Positions 27,707-36,972 of a stretch of DNA of 64,000 bases are shown piece after piece. Position 1 is the stretch's first letter, and every line of letters begins with the position of its first letter. Position numbers and translations under genes: made by a program. The notes below the pieces were generated by a model. The model saw only the letters and a list, made by a program, of their open reading frames with translations. It ran no database searches and was not told the DNA's origin. Source of the stretch: Candidatus Melainabacteria bacterium (GTDB lineage: Bacteria > Cyanobacteriota > Vampirovibrionia > Obscuribacterales > Obscuribacteraceae); NCBI GenBank assembly GCA_003242885.1, contig QKMZ01000006.1, forward strand, positions 930,001 through 994,000. Reading direction: 5' to 3'.

Positions 27707-27883
27707 GATCGTCTTTTGGTAAGCGCGTGCATGCGAACATTTATATTCCCGAAAGTGGGGTTCGAACCTCGGAATCTGGCAGGGCGCCGTATAAATGCCT
27801 GCTAATGTATCGTCGCTCGCATTTGGGCGCAGAGGGCTACCATGGTTTAGCAGTAAAGGCGGTGAAAGGCTCCAGCGGGCATA

Positions 27884-28846
27884 ATGGAATTTGAAATGCA
27901 CGTCTTAAGTGGAGTGCCTGATTTGAGACACCCGGTTTTTACTGTACTGATAGTTATTTTGCTGGCTTGTTTCGCTTCCAGTTCCTTGGATGACGCCGCG
28001 TCGGCGCGGCAGATCAGCAGGCAAGTTGGAACTTATTCTGATCGAGTGGATTCTTCAGAGAGGCTGGGAGCCAATGGGAGTTCAGGTTATATTCTCACAG
28101 CGCGGTCCTCTAACAGAGGACTGTACATCACCATGGTGATACGCGGGTCCGTCGCTGCGAAGCTGGGATTGGAGCCGGGCGATGTGCTTCTGCAGTTAAA
28201 CAATAAGGTCGTTTCTTCCGCCACTGAAGCGGATCGAATCTTAGCTGCCGCACCGTCAGGTCAGTTGCATTCGGTGTTCGTGAAACAGGCATCCGGCGCC
28301 CTCAATTGCTACAACCAGACGATTTCGTATACGAATGATTCGCCGTCAGAAAGCAGTTCGACTGGCGCGACGACTATTAGACGCGATGTGACACTCGAGC
28401 GTATACAGACCAGTGTACCTATTCAAACACTTGAGTCATATTTGTGCGAGATCGTGAATTCCGATCGCGCTGCCAATGGAGTCGGCCGAGTCTCTTTGAG
28501 CAGCGGTCTCTCGTCTGTTGCGCGGGCTCACGCAGAAGACATGATCAAGCGCGGATTTTTTGCACACGTTAATCCCTCCGGAATGGATCCGCGAGCGAGG
28601 GCGGCGGCGGCCGGTTATAACGTTGATGTTGCCGAAAACATTGCCACCAAAAATGGCCCGATGTCGCCGCAGCAAAAAGTTGCCGGTTGCGAAGCAACAA
28701 TGATGGCCGAGCCAAAAGATGATCCGCACAATCATAGGGGCAATATTCTCAATCCAAAATTTGTTTGCGTCGGAATTGGATGCGCTTACGGTCCTGGCGG
28801 TGCAGTCTACTTCGCGCAGGAATTCTCTGCGACACCTGTACCCTGA
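27884..28846 (+). CDS. Exported PDZ-CAP (SCP-like) domain protein
   Basis: 320 residues. A hydrophobic N-terminal segment (VLIVILLACFASSS) acts as signal peptide or anchor. A PDZ-like domain spans about residues 65-135 (GSVAAKLGLEPGDVLLQLNN). A CAP/SCP domain covers about 180-318, with HAEDMIKRGFFAHVNPSG, AENIA and HNHRGNIL motifs typical of bacterial extracellular CAP proteins. Such proteins are secreted, often act at the cell surface, and have no settled enzymatic role. A second in-frame ATG at 27896 is an alternative start. Confidence 0.85.
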   Translation: MEFEMHVLSGVPDLRHPVFTVLIVILLACFASSSLDDAASARQISRQVGTYSDRVDSSERLGANGSSGYILTARSSNRGLYITMVIRGSVAAKLGLEPGDVLLQLNNKVVSSATEADRILAAAPSGQLHSVFVKQASGALNCYNQTISYTNDSPSESSSTGATTIRRDVTLERIQTSVPIQTLESYLCEIVNSDRAANGVGRVSLSSGLSSVARAHAEDMIKRGFFAHVNPSGMDPRARAAAAGYNVDVAENIATKNGPMSPQQKVAGCEATMMAEPKDDPHNHRGNILNPKFVCVGIGCAYGPGGAVYFAQEFSATPVP

Positions 28847-28863
28847 TTCTTGAAGGAAACTAT

Positions 28864-29391
28864 TTAAGGGTTGAACGGAATTACGTTGCTTGCTTGTTCT
28901 TTTCTCGGATTGATAACTTCCAAATTTTCGTACAAGCGTGAAACTTGTTCTAAATCGTCAGTTTGAATCTCGTCGATTTTTTCAGTATCGCCAGCACTTA
29001 AATTGCACAAGACCCACTGTGGTTTTTGATTGGAAACTTGCACCGAGAGCGACACTTCACCATCACCCATTGTCCAGCGCAGAGTCGCAAATTTGGTTTT
29101 GTTGTCTTTTGCTTTTTGTATAAGTGCTTGTAAATCTGCTTCGCTGGGAATTCCGCGATCCATCATTCCACTGCTGAGCAACTCAGGCAGACTAGATTTA
29201 AACGCTGACGAACCTTCCATTTGTGCGTCCATTCCCAACTGAAGCAAAGACTTTTTCAATCTTCTTGCCAAGAGGCGAGGATCCATTTCCAAGATCTTAG
29301 CCAGCTCTTCAATGGTCGGAACGCGCCCGGTGTGGCGCTCAAATTCTGCGACGTGCCGCTTGATGTGTTCGTTCTGGTTGTCAGTAATCAC
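28864..29391 (-). CDS. HTH-containing protein with sigma-region-3-like segment, unknown
   Basis: 175 residues from a GTG at 29391, chosen because AGAGGTG lies eight bases upstream; the frame extends to 29424. The segment GRVPTIEELAKILEMDPRLL resembles the helical region 3 of sigma-70 factors or another helix-turn-helix, about residues 22-55. No region 2 or 4 is present, so it is not a sigma factor. The C-terminal half is strand-rich (TLRWTMGDGEVSLSV). It could be a regulator; no target can be named. Ends 18 bases from the convergent PDZ-CAP gene. Confidence 0.6.
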   Translation of the reverse strand: MITDNQNEHIKRHVAEFERHTGRVPTIEELAKILEMDPRLLARRLKKSLLQLGMDAQMEGSSAFKSSLPELLSSGMMDRGIPSEADLQALIQKAKDNKTKFATLRWTMGDGEVSLSVQVSNQKPQWVLCNLSAGDTEKIDEIQTDDLEQVSRLYENLEVINPRKEQASNVIPFNP

Positions 29392-29470
29392 GAAGATTTC
29401 ACCTCTTACGACATATGATAACAAGCGTATTCAGTCATAACTTTGCCACAACTTGATGCGACGATAAATT

Positions 29471-30253
29471 GTGGAATGTCAGCTGAATGTCATTTTGAGA
29501 TGCGATCTTGGCAGTGCGTTGGATGTTGAGGAATGGTCTGTGCGTAGGCAGCACCAAAGTACGAAAGATATAAATGATGCTGAGTTGGAAGTTTTTTTTC
29601 CTCTGCAGTATTTGGATCCGTCCTATTTCAAATTGCGTGATTTCGCCGCCGTCTTTGCGCGTGGTGCCGCATTTGGTATCGCAATTAATTTCCCACTCAT
29701 AGTTCTTGGATTAGTTACGCCGGATCTAATGCCGGTTTATCTGCCGTGCATCACGGCGACTGCATGCATACTCGGTATAGCGTTTTGCGCTGCTGCTAAG
29801 GGTTTTCAAAAGGCGTTCACTATGGGTGTTTCGCTACGTGGGATTGACGCCTATCTGACATATGAAGACGTAAAACTACCCCTTGCAAAAGCATACGAAC
29901 TTTGTCTTGCTGCAACTTCTCAAATTCATGAAGCTCGAATTTTGAGGTGTATAGAAGGCCGACTACTTTGTGTGCGGGTAAAAGCTCAACCGGAGCGAAC
30001 AATTGTCATACGTCTTGATGGTATCGGAAGAGGAATAACACGCATCGCAATAGACTGCGTAAAGCATGTTAGTTTGCCTCAAGCGTTAACTATTCGCAGC
30101 TGCTGGGGACCAAAGTTTGAGCAGTTGGTTTTGCGCGTCGATGATGGATTAAATGCAGAATTGATTGAAGAAGTAGCCGCGTTAATACGCGAAACCCCAA
30201 ACTGGGATCACATATACGAAGGGTTTAAAACGCTGCAAGGCAGTCGCCGTTAG
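29471..30253 (+). CDS. Membrane protein of unknown function
   Basis: 260 residues opening with a GTG. Two hydrophobic helices (AAFGIAINFPLIVLGLV and LPCITATACILGIAFCAAA) lie at about residues 68-112. The remainder is soluble and strand-rich (ARILRCIEGRLLCVRVKAQ, TIVIRLDGIGRG). The arrangement recalls a membrane anchor with a cytosolic domain. No family recognised. It overlaps the alaS stop by four bases convergently. Confidence 0.55.
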   Translation: MECQLNVILRCDLGSALDVEEWSVRRQHQSTKDINDAELEVFFPLQYLDPSYFKLRDFAAVFARGAAFGIAINFPLIVLGLVTPDLMPVYLPCITATACILGIAFCAAAKGFQKAFTMGVSLRGIDAYLTYEDVKLPLAKAYELCLAATSQIHEARILRCIEGRLLCVRVKAQPERTIVIRLDGIGRGITRIAIDCVKHVSLPQALTIRSCWGPKFEQLVLRVDDGLNAELIEEVAALIRETPNWDHIYEGFKTLQGSRR

Positions 30254-32964
30254 ACCGACTTCTGGCTGAGTTTGTCCTCAACCATATCAACCACTTTCTT
30301 CAGTGCTTGTGGAATCATTTCGGGTTGCTTGCCACCGGCTTGCGCTAATTGTGGTTTACCTCCACCACCGCCGCCGCAAATTTGTGCGGCAGCTTTGACG
30401 AGTTCTCCTGCGCTCACCCCATTTTTTGTAAGCGGATCTGAAACAGCGACAACAATAGCTACTTGCTGTGGACCGGTCGAAGATGCGAGAGCGACGACCG
30501 TTTGGTCTGAGCGAGATTTCAGATCCTCGGCGATGGATTTAAGCGCGTCAGCACCAAGGTTATCGATGCTCTCTGCTATCAGAGTTACAGCGCCTACTTT
30601 TCTGCTTTTCGCTAATAATTCTGGAACGCGTGACAAGGCCATACGTTCTTCCATCTTTTGCAGCTGCTTTTCTCTCTCTCTAAGAGATTCTTGCAATTTC
30701 TCAATTTGATTTGCGAGTTCGTTCGGACGCACCTTCATAAGCTTCGAAGCATCAGACAAATACGTCAGTTGATCGTTCAAGTAACTCCAAGCTTTGGGAC
30801 CTGAATATGCGGAAACGCGTCGTGTGCCTTGTGAAACGCTTTCTTCCGAGATGATTTTGATTGGTCCGATTTCGCCGGTTTGGTTGACGTGAGTGCCGCC
30901 GCAAAATTCGAGCGAGAAATCTCCCATGCTCAAAACGCGCACTGTGTCTCCGTACTTCTCTCCGAACATAGCGATTGCGCCAGTCTTTTTCGCATCATCA
31001 ATCGACATCTCTTGAGTAATGACTTGCGCGTTCTGCTTAACCCAGTCATTCATTTGTTGTTCGATTTTGCGAAGTTCTTCAGGCTTCGGTTGTTTTTCCA
31101 AAGTGAAGTCGAAGCGCATGTAATTAGGCCCGACTTGCGAACCTGCTTGTGTTACATGTTTTCCGAAAAGATCTCTAACCGCTGCGTGGAACAGGTGAGC
31201 GGTGCTGTGGTGCAATACCGTTTGGTTGCGCTTTTCTGCGTCAACATTCGCGTGCAGTGATTGTCCTGCTTCCAAAACTCCTGAAAGAGCTTTGACTTTA
31301 TGCAAGTGCAAGCCTTCGTGCTTTTTAGTGTCGAGAACTTCGAGCTTTGCACCGTCAGTTTCTAAATAACCAGTGTCGCCGACTTGACCGCCAGACTCTG
31401 CGTAGAATGGAGTTTTGTCAAGGATTACGTCGACTTCCTCACCTTCTTCTACATGGTCGACGAAACGACCATCCTTAACTAGGGCTACAACTTTCGCTTC
31501 GTCCTTGAGTCCCTTGTAGCCACTAAATGTGGTGGTGCCATGCTTTTTGATGACTTCGCTTAGTGCTTCGTCACCCGCAATGTTTATGTTGAAGTTGCCG
31601 ACTGCAGAAACAGCGCGGTGTTCTTTCTTCGCGTTTTGGAAGCCTTCCAGATCTACTGTCTTGCCATGTTCGAGCGCGATTTCTGTAGTCAATTCAACTG
31701 GGAAGCCGTAGGTGGCGTACAGGTCGAATACTTCTTTGCCTGGAAGCACTGTTTCTTTTTTGGCCAGAAGTTCATCCAGAAGTGCAGTGCCGCGTTCAAT
31801 ACTTTTCGCGAAGTTTTCTTCTTCGGCGCGCAAGTGTTTGATTATCACTTGCTCGTTTTCTTTCAGCTCTGGGTAGTGGTGACCGTAAGACTCAACTATT
31901 TTTGGAACGAGCTTATAGATGAAGGGCTCTTTCAATCCCAAAAGTCTGCCGAAGCGGGCGGCGCGGCGCGTAATGAAACGCAGTACGTATCCGCGTCCCA
32001 CGTTACTTGTTCTTACCCCGTCTGCTACGAGGAATGTTACGCAGCGTACGTGGTCGCAAATGATTTTGATATAGCTGTCGATTTTAAACTCTGGAGAGCC
32101 TGGCTTTTCTTGCTTTGGATTTCCGCCTGTGTATTTGACGTTTGCAATTTTGCAAACTTCATCCAAGATTGGCTTGAAAAGGTCGGTTTCGAAATTGTTG
32201 TTCTTCTTCTGGAGAACGAGTGCGACGCGTTCTAGACCAGAACCAGTATCAACGTTCTTCGCTGCTAGTGGTGTGAAATTGCCGTGTTCGTCTTTGAAGA
32301 GTTCCATGAACACGAGGTTCCAGATCTCCAAATAGCGGTCGCAATCGCAAATGCCGATGCCGCATTTTGTAGCGTCATCACTGCAGCCGTAATCGGGACC
32401 ACGGTCGTAATAGAGTTCTGAGCATGGACCACAAGGTCCTGTTGGTCCGGGTGGACCCCAGAAATTGTCTTTGCGAGACATTCTAAAGATGCGCTCAGCT
32501 GGTATTCCTACATCCTTGTTCCAGATGGCATAAGCTTCTTCGTCGGCCGGATTTTGCTCATCGCCTTTGAAGATGGTGACATAGATTTTGTCCGGCTCGA
32601 GTCCTAGTTCTTTTGTGACGAGTTCAAAACTCCACGGAATGATCTCTTTTTTGAAATAATCCCCGAAGCTGAAATTGCCCAGCATCTCAAAGAACGTGTG
32701 GTGGCGCGCAGTTCTGCCGACATTTTCAATGTCGGAATCTTTTCCGCCTGCACGAGCGCATTTTTGAACTGTAACGGCGCGTGGAGGATTAGGGACAGGT
32801 GCCTGTCCCAGGAAGATTGGCACGAATTGCACCATGCCCGCAGAAGTGAGGAGCAAAGTAGGATTATCCGGAATCAAGCTGGACGACGGCAAATGTTGAT
32901 GCCCCCGCTTGTCCTTGAAGTAGGAAATAAACTTGTCTCTTATCTCTGCGCCAGAAAATGTCAT
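30250..32964 (-). CDS. alaS: Alanyl-tRNA synthetase
   Basis: 904 residues. It charges tRNA-Ala and edits mis-acylated Ser/Gly. The N-terminus begins MTFSGAEIRDKFISYF with the class II catalytic core. The editing domain carries HSTAHLFH and CGGTHVNQTG zinc/editing motifs, and the C-terminal C-Ala domain ends in a Gly-rich CGGGGGGKPQ segment. Start is ATG at 32964, with GGGAGG five bases upstream; the frame extends 15 codons further but that extension lacks similarity. Complete and apparently functional. Confidence 0.97.
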   Translation of the reverse strand: MTFSGAEIRDKFISYFKDKRGHQHLPSSSLIPDNPTLLLTSAGMVQFVPIFLGQAPVPNPPRAVTVQKCARAGGKDSDIENVGRTARHHTFFEMLGNFSFGDYFKKEIIPWSFELVTKELGLEPDKIYVTIFKGDEQNPADEEAYAIWNKDVGIPAERIFRMSRKDNFWGPPGPTGPCGPCSELYYDRGPDYGCSDDATKCGIGICDCDRYLEIWNLVFMELFKDEHGNFTPLAAKNVDTGSGLERVALVLQKKNNNFETDLFKPILDEVCKIANVKYTGGNPKQEKPGSPEFKIDSYIKIICDHVRCVTFLVADGVRTSNVGRGYVLRFITRRAARFGRLLGLKEPFIYKLVPKIVESYGHHYPELKENEQVIIKHLRAEEENFAKSIERGTALLDELLAKKETVLPGKEVFDLYATYGFPVELTTEIALEHGKTVDLEGFQNAKKEHRAVSAVGNFNINIAGDEALSEVIKKHGTTTFSGYKGLKDEAKVVALVKDGRFVDHVEEGEEVDVILDKTPFYAESGGQVGDTGYLETDGAKLEVLDTKKHEGLHLHKVKALSGVLEAGQSLHANVDAEKRNQTVLHHSTAHLFHAAVRDLFGKHVTQAGSQVGPNYMRFDFTLEKQPKPEELRKIEQQMNDWVKQNAQVITQEMSIDDAKKTGAIAMFGEKYGDTVRVLSMGDFSLEFCGGTHVNQTGEIGPIKIISEESVSQGTRRVSAYSGPKAWSYLNDQLTYLSDASKLMKVRPNELANQIEKLQESLREREKQLQKMEERMALSRVPELLAKSRKVGAVTLIAESIDNLGADALKSIAEDLKSRSDQTVVALASSTGPQQVAIVVAVSDPLTKNGVSAGELVKAAAQICGGGGGGKPQLAQAGGKQPEMIPQALKKVVDMVEDKLSQKSV

Positions 32965-33366
32965 TAATGCCTCCCAGCACCAATCACTGCTTACATTTGG
33001 GATCATCAAGTATATCCTAGTTAGACTGGCTTTCGCCCACTGCTGTCGAACGTTTGGAGCGTGTTCAAGCGCTTAGAATCGTCACTTCCGGCATGCTCAG
33101 CGGCAATCTAAATTTAGAATGGCGAAAGGTTGAATTCGCTCGACAACTACACATAGCTTCACGTGCCATCTCTTCGGAAGCCAGCCGCCGGCAGTCAAAA
33201 ACAGCTTCATGGGGCACTCGCTGACCGCTGCTGCCTGTGGTATTAGGTAGCTGAATCTGCTAGATTCTTCAGTTCCCGGCGCCGCATTTGGAACCCCTGA
33301 ACAACACAATCAGGGTTAAGCCATCTATGTGCGCAGAACCTTGCCTGTCCCAGTTTTGGACCTGCC
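32965..33366. other. 402-base gap between alaS and nadK with hairpins
   Basis: No coding frame is convincing. Stems on the plus strand include CTGAATCT/AGATTCttCAG around 33251-33273, GTTCC/GGAAC (33271-33294 region) and CCCTGA/TCAGGG (33295-33315). The region is divergent, so it must hold both promoters; a possible -10 TATACT for alaS is near 33012-33017 on the minus strand. I looked for a T-box leader (GGGTGG...CCGCG) and did not see one. Confidence 0.4.
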
Positions 33367-34263
33367 GTGAAACTCCGAAAAGTACTAATCGTTCCCAAGA
33401 AGTCGACCTATCAAATTCAGGCGATTGAACACAAGGAAACCACTTTCCTGAAGATGCTCGAGGAAGGGCATTCGTCTGTGACCAAGGTTAAGCTTGCTCA
33501 TGACGAGCATATGGAGACGCTTCAGTACTTGCTGAAAGCCCTGGATCAGCGTGGCGTCGAGCACAAAGAGGTTGTGCGCGCCGACTTGGAAGGGCGAATT
33601 AGGGGCGTTGACCTGGTAATTTCAGTTGGCGGAGACGGCACATTTTTGGATGCTTCCCACCACGTAGATACTTTGCCGTTGCTTGGTATCAATTCCTCGA
33701 AGTCTTCGAGTTTTGGGCACTTTTGCCTGGGCAATTTGAAAAATATCGACAAAGTTTTAGACGATATAGAGAATGACAACATTAAAACCATCAAGCTTCT
33801 CAGGCTCGAGCTTCTACTGAATGGAAAACTTTTACCTGATTTGGTCCTTAATGAAGTTTTGATCGCTCACTCTAATCCTGCCGGAACAAGCCGATTTATA
33901 GTACATCTTCGAGGAATTAGCGAAGAGCAAAAATCCTCTGGTATATGGGTCAGTACACCATCTGGATCTACTGGCTCAATGCGCTCCGCCGGTGGTACTG
34001 TATTGCCTATAAATGACGAGCGATATCAGTACATCGTACGAGAGGCCTGCATGCGACCAAATGAAAAATGGCAGCTGGTAAAAGGTATTCTCGACCGCAA
34101 GGAAGAAATGCGTTTTGTCTCGCAAACACGCACCGGTACACTCTTTATCGATGGACAACATATCGAGCATCAATTCGGATTGGGAGACGAGCTGATCATT
34201 CGCGCCAGTGAGCACGATCTCAACGCATATGCATCAGCGGACGTTAACGATATATTCGTATGA
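33367..34263 (+). CDS. nadK: NAD kinase
   Basis: 298 residues from a GTG. It phosphorylates NAD to NADP. The signature GGDGT is at about residues 81-85 (VISVGGDGTFLDA), followed by the LVLNEVLIAHSNPAG segment and a STPSGSTGS-type loop. A slightly longer N-terminus than minimal NadK has low similarity. It is followed 22 bases later by murT, probably on the same transcript. Confidence 0.92.
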   Translation: MKLRKVLIVPKKSTYQIQAIEHKETTFLKMLEEGHSSVTKVKLAHDEHMETLQYLLKALDQRGVEHKEVVRADLEGRIRGVDLVISVGGDGTFLDASHHVDTLPLLGINSSKSSSFGHFCLGNLKNIDKVLDDIENDNIKTIKLLRLELLLNGKLLPDLVLNEVLIAHSNPAGTSRFIVHLRGISEEQKSSGIWVSTPSGSTGSMRSAGGTVLPINDERYQYIVREACMRPNEKWQLVKGILDRKEEMRFVSQTRTGTLFIDGQHIEHQFGLGDELIIRASEHDLNAYASADVNDIFV

Positions 34264-34285
34264 CTTCTAAGCAAAACTGGAATCA

Positions 34286-35686
34286 ATGACGAGCAATGAC
34301 AGAGTCGCCGTCGCGGTTGGAAAGATGGCGGCGCGAACGATTCGAATGTTGGGAGCAGGACTGGGTTCGAACCTGCCTGGTCGGGTGGCGAGAAAACTCG
34401 CACCTGATGTTCTCTCGCACCTTGCCGGGCAATCTAAAAAAGGCGTTATTGCCGTCACTGGAACCAATGGTAAGAGCACCACATCCGGTTTGCTTTCTTC
34501 TGTTCTGAAGACTGCCGGTTTTACTCTGATACACAACCGTCAGGGGGCGAATCTTGTCACCGGGATTACTGCTACTTTGGTAGATGCCGCTTCCTGGGAT
34601 GGTCACATAAACACAGATTACTGCCTTTTCGAAATTGACGAAGCGGCACTGCCTCTGGTGGCAAGAGAAACGACACTGTCCGTGGTGGTAGTGACGAATT
34701 TATTTCGCGACCAGCTTGATCGATTCGGTGAATTGGATACTACCGCCAGACTTATAGAAAAGGGAATCTCAATCTGTAAATCCCCCGCTGTACTAAATGC
34801 CGATGATCCAAATGTCTGCCAGCTCGTGCCAGACAACACCAGATTGTTTTTTGGAATGGATGCAGGTTATTGCGAAGTTGACAGTCAAAGAATTACTGAT
34901 GAAAGCAATCTGGACTGCTCGCAATCGATGGAATTATCCTATTGCCTCAAGTGCGGTGCCGAGATAGTCTACGACTGCTTCTTCTATGGTCAGCTGGGTC
35001 ACTGGCGTTGTTCGTCTTGTGACTATAAGCGCCCAGATCCGACCATTGTCGCAACTCATATTCAGTTGAATGCGACAGGATCGCGCTTTAAATTGACCGA
35101 CAAACGGCAAAATCTTTCCGTTGAAGTAAAGCTGCCGATTCCAGGTTTGTTCAATGTCTATAACGCTCTAGCGGCGGCTGCGTGCGCCGTGAAATTAGGC
35201 GTCACGCTCGAATCGGTGAAGCAGGGTCTGCAAAATTATTCCACTCTGTTTGGCCGTTCGGAAAAAATCTCGCTGCTCGGAAAGCCCGTTCTCATTCAGC
35301 TAATTAAAAATCCCGCCGGTGCAAGTCAGACGGTGAAAGCTGTCGTAGAGGACAGCACAGCGCGAGTGCTTATTGCCATCAATGACAATCTCGCCGATGG
35401 GCGCGACATCTCATGGCTCTGGGATGCTGATTTCGAGCCACTTAGAGCTGTGAAGGGAACAGTTATTGTCAGTGGTCTTCGTGCTGATGATATGGCTGTG
35501 CGCATGAAATATGCAGGCATAGAGCCGGAGAGAATTGTTTGTGTTCCGAAGCTGGAGAGAGCTCTCAGGCAAGCCTTAAACGACACTACTCCAGATGAAA
35601 CCTTGTGGGTTTTGCCAACATATACTTGCTTGCTCGAGTTACAAAAAATAGTCAAATCCATGGGCCAGTCGCTCGCAGGGACTTAA
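34286..35686 (+). CDS. murT: Lipid II isoglutaminyl synthase subunit MurT
   Basis: 466 residues. A Mur ligase core with ATP loop VTGTNGKSTTS (about residues 57-67), a zinc-ribbon insert (CLKCGAEIVYD, then CSSCDYK) and the MurT-specific NPAGASQ and NDNLADGRDISWLWD segments near the C-terminus. MurT with GatD amidates the D-Glu of lipid II to D-isoglutamine, using glutamine as donor. The partner gatD normally lies beside it; the next gene here is a short Lys-rich frame instead. Cytoplasmic, acting on membrane-bound lipid II. No clear ribosome site at the ATG. Confidence 0.93.
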   Translation: MTSNDRVAVAVGKMAARTIRMLGAGLGSNLPGRVARKLAPDVLSHLAGQSKKGVIAVTGTNGKSTTSGLLSSVLKTAGFTLIHNRQGANLVTGITATLVDAASWDGHINTDYCLFEIDEAALPLVARETTLSVVVVTNLFRDQLDRFGELDTTARLIEKGISICKSPAVLNADDPNVCQLVPDNTRLFFGMDAGYCEVDSQRITDESNLDCSQSMELSYCLKCGAEIVYDCFFYGQLGHWRCSSCDYKRPDPTIVATHIQLNATGSRFKLTDKRQNLSVEVKLPIPGLFNVYNALAAAACAVKLGVTLESVKQGLQNYSTLFGRSEKISLLGKPVLIQLIKNPAGASQTVKAVVEDSTARVLIAINDNLADGRDISWLWDADFEPLRAVKGTVIVSGLRADDMAVRMKYAGIEPERIVCVPKLERALRQALNDTTPDETLWVLPTYTCLLELQKIVKSMGQSLAGT

Positions 35687-35777
35687 CCGACAAATTTTTA
35701 ATTACCCGCGGGAACTGCTGAGTCGAAACTCCGTCGCCACGAATGAGAGTGACGAATGAGGAGTTGAAGAATCAGTT

Positions 35778-36056
35778 ATGGATAAGAAAAAGGGCGCCAA
35801 GGCTAAGAAGAAAACAGATAACCCAGTGTATACCGAGCAGGATGATTCGGCATTGCTGAATTCGACGGGCACCAACCCGCCTGATGCCGACCCGGCAATG
35901 GTTTCTAACCAAGCGGGGACAGAAGGCAAAGCAGACAGTCATTTGCCCAACGTGCACAAGAATGCAGCAGACAAAATTTCGAAAAAGGACAAGAGTCCTG
36001 ATGGTGAAACCGAAGCAGTAGACGAAAGAGACGAAGACCGACAAGACGACAGATAA
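35778..36056 (+). CDS. Small Lys/Asp-rich, disordered protein
   Basis: 92 residues, no hydrophobic segment. The N-terminus is Lys-rich (MDKKKGAKAKKK) and the rest polar, rich in Asp, Asn, Lys and Glu, ending in a run of Asp/Arg/Glu. It looks intrinsically disordered. AGGAG lies about 14 bases before the ATG, a wide spacing. A hairpin lies just after its stop. Function unknown. Confidence 0.55.
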   Translation: MDKKKGAKAKKKTDNPVYTEQDDSALLNSTGTNPPDADPAMVSNQAGTEGKADSHLPNVHKNAADKISKKDKSPDGETEAVDERDEDRQDDR

Positions 36057-36083
36057 TGAGTGTCGTTAAAAGCTAGAGACACC

Positions 36084-36115
36084 ACCATTCCCTGAGCTAA
36101 CGCGCGGGGAATGGT
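36084..36115 (+). terminator. Terminator hairpin between convergent genes
   Basis: ACCATTCCC (36084-36092) pairs with GGGAATGGT (36107-36115) around a 14-base loop, followed by TT. The second arm lies inside the 3' end of the minus-strand gene. Confidence 0.5.
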
Positions 36116-36855
36116 TTGTATAGGTCAGAAACATCCTCGTCTTGCAGAGTGCCTGCTTCCTTTAGCAAGACTTCCATCTCTGATTTCACTCTCGTGAAAT
36201 TCTTCGGTGCCTTGAAGATGTCGGGATCTACCATGGTCTTACTTACAAATGTTGTGTTCAAGAACACCTTCGAGCCATGTGCGCTGTCGCCTACGACTCG
36301 CAATGGCAAACCTTTGCCGGCCGGAATGTAGCAGCAGATAGCGGCGGCATTCATCAAACCCTGCGGTAAGCCGATATTATCGACACTGGAGAAATCATAG
36401 AGCAGCCGTTGCTCTTTTGGATTTTTCGGGTTGTATGCGTACCAGTGCCAGTTTCTTGCTTTCAAACCTGAAAATGTTTGGAATGGCGGTTTGGCAGGCT
36501 CCATTTTTTCAATGAAACCTACAGGGCGTGTTTTCGCCGGACTTCGCTTTTGAAAATCTTGGAGCGATTCGTCGAATATATATTTCGTCCTTTCATTCCA
36601 AAAGGTTATTCTCCACTTTGGCGGCGTCATAGTCACTCTGATGGTCCCCATCTCCATTTTGAGACCGTCCGGAGAAACAATTGTCTTAACGATGCCGTAA
36701 GTCTGACTATTCTGACGAATGAGCCAACCTGGTTTTTTTGCAAAGACTGGCTGTGTGAGCGCAGAAAGTGACATCAAAAAGGAAAGCAGAACAGCCAACC
36801 GGCAAGATAGAATCACTGTGTCCATCTGCTGATAATGTCCTTTGTGTGACCTCAT
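36097..36855 (-). CDS. Predicted exported protein of unknown function
   Basis: 252 residues, or 242 from the ATG at 36825. A hydrophobic N-terminal stretch (LAVLLSFLMSLSAL, ending VFA) is a signal peptide. The mature part is strand-rich with Trp/Tyr clusters (WRITFWNE, NWHWYAYNP) and no recognised motif. The composition resembles a periplasmic or outer-membrane-associated beta-sandwich. No family named. Confidence 0.68.
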   Translation of the reverse strand: MRSHKGHYQQMDTVILSCRLAVLLSFLMSLSALTQPVFAKKPGWLIRQNSQTYGIVKTIVSPDGLKMEMGTIRVTMTPPKWRITFWNERTKYIFDESLQDFQKRSPAKTRPVGFIEKMEPAKPPFQTFSGLKARNWHWYAYNPKNPKEQRLLYDFSSVDNIGLPQGLMNAAAICCYIPAGKGLPLRVVGDSAHGSKVFLNTTFVSKTMVDPDIFKAPKNFTRVKSEMEVLLKEAGTLQDEDVSDLYKPFPAR

Positions 36856-36919
36856 TGTTGAGTCATACCCATATCATCAGGTTATCCAATTCCTTTTCCT
36901 AATATTTATTTTGATCAAA

Positions 36920-36968
36920 AGTACCTGGCGAGGGTAGATAGGACTATACGAGTACTTGGCGATAGTAG
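36920..36968 (+). repeat. 18-base imperfect direct repeat just upstream of a kinase start
   Basis: Copy 1 is 36920-36937 and copy 2 is 36951-36968, period 31, 15 of 18 bases identical (core AGTAC-TGGCGA--GTAG). Copy 2 ends four bases before the kinase ATG at 36973, covering the ribosome-site position. Spacing of three helical turns suits a dimeric regulator. Confidence 0.6.
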
Positions 36969-36972
36969 TGCC

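Noticed and set aside
27755..27785. T-loop-like GGTTCGAACC suggesting a tRNA
   Set aside because: The flanking T-stem does not pair on either strand, and no matching acceptor stem or anticodon arm is found at the right distance.
27707..27901. N-terminal extension of the upstream membrane kinase to the GTG at 27901
   Set aside because: No ribosome site, overlaps the divergent PDZ-CAP gene and has no counterpart in the paralogous kinase.
32965..33330. 6S RNA, T-box or tmRNA near alaS
   Set aside because: No conserved motif of these RNAs could be matched by eye on either strand; kept only as a structured gap.
34360..34385. Another GGTTCGAACC sequence
   Set aside because: It lies inside the murT coding frame and lacks tRNA stems.
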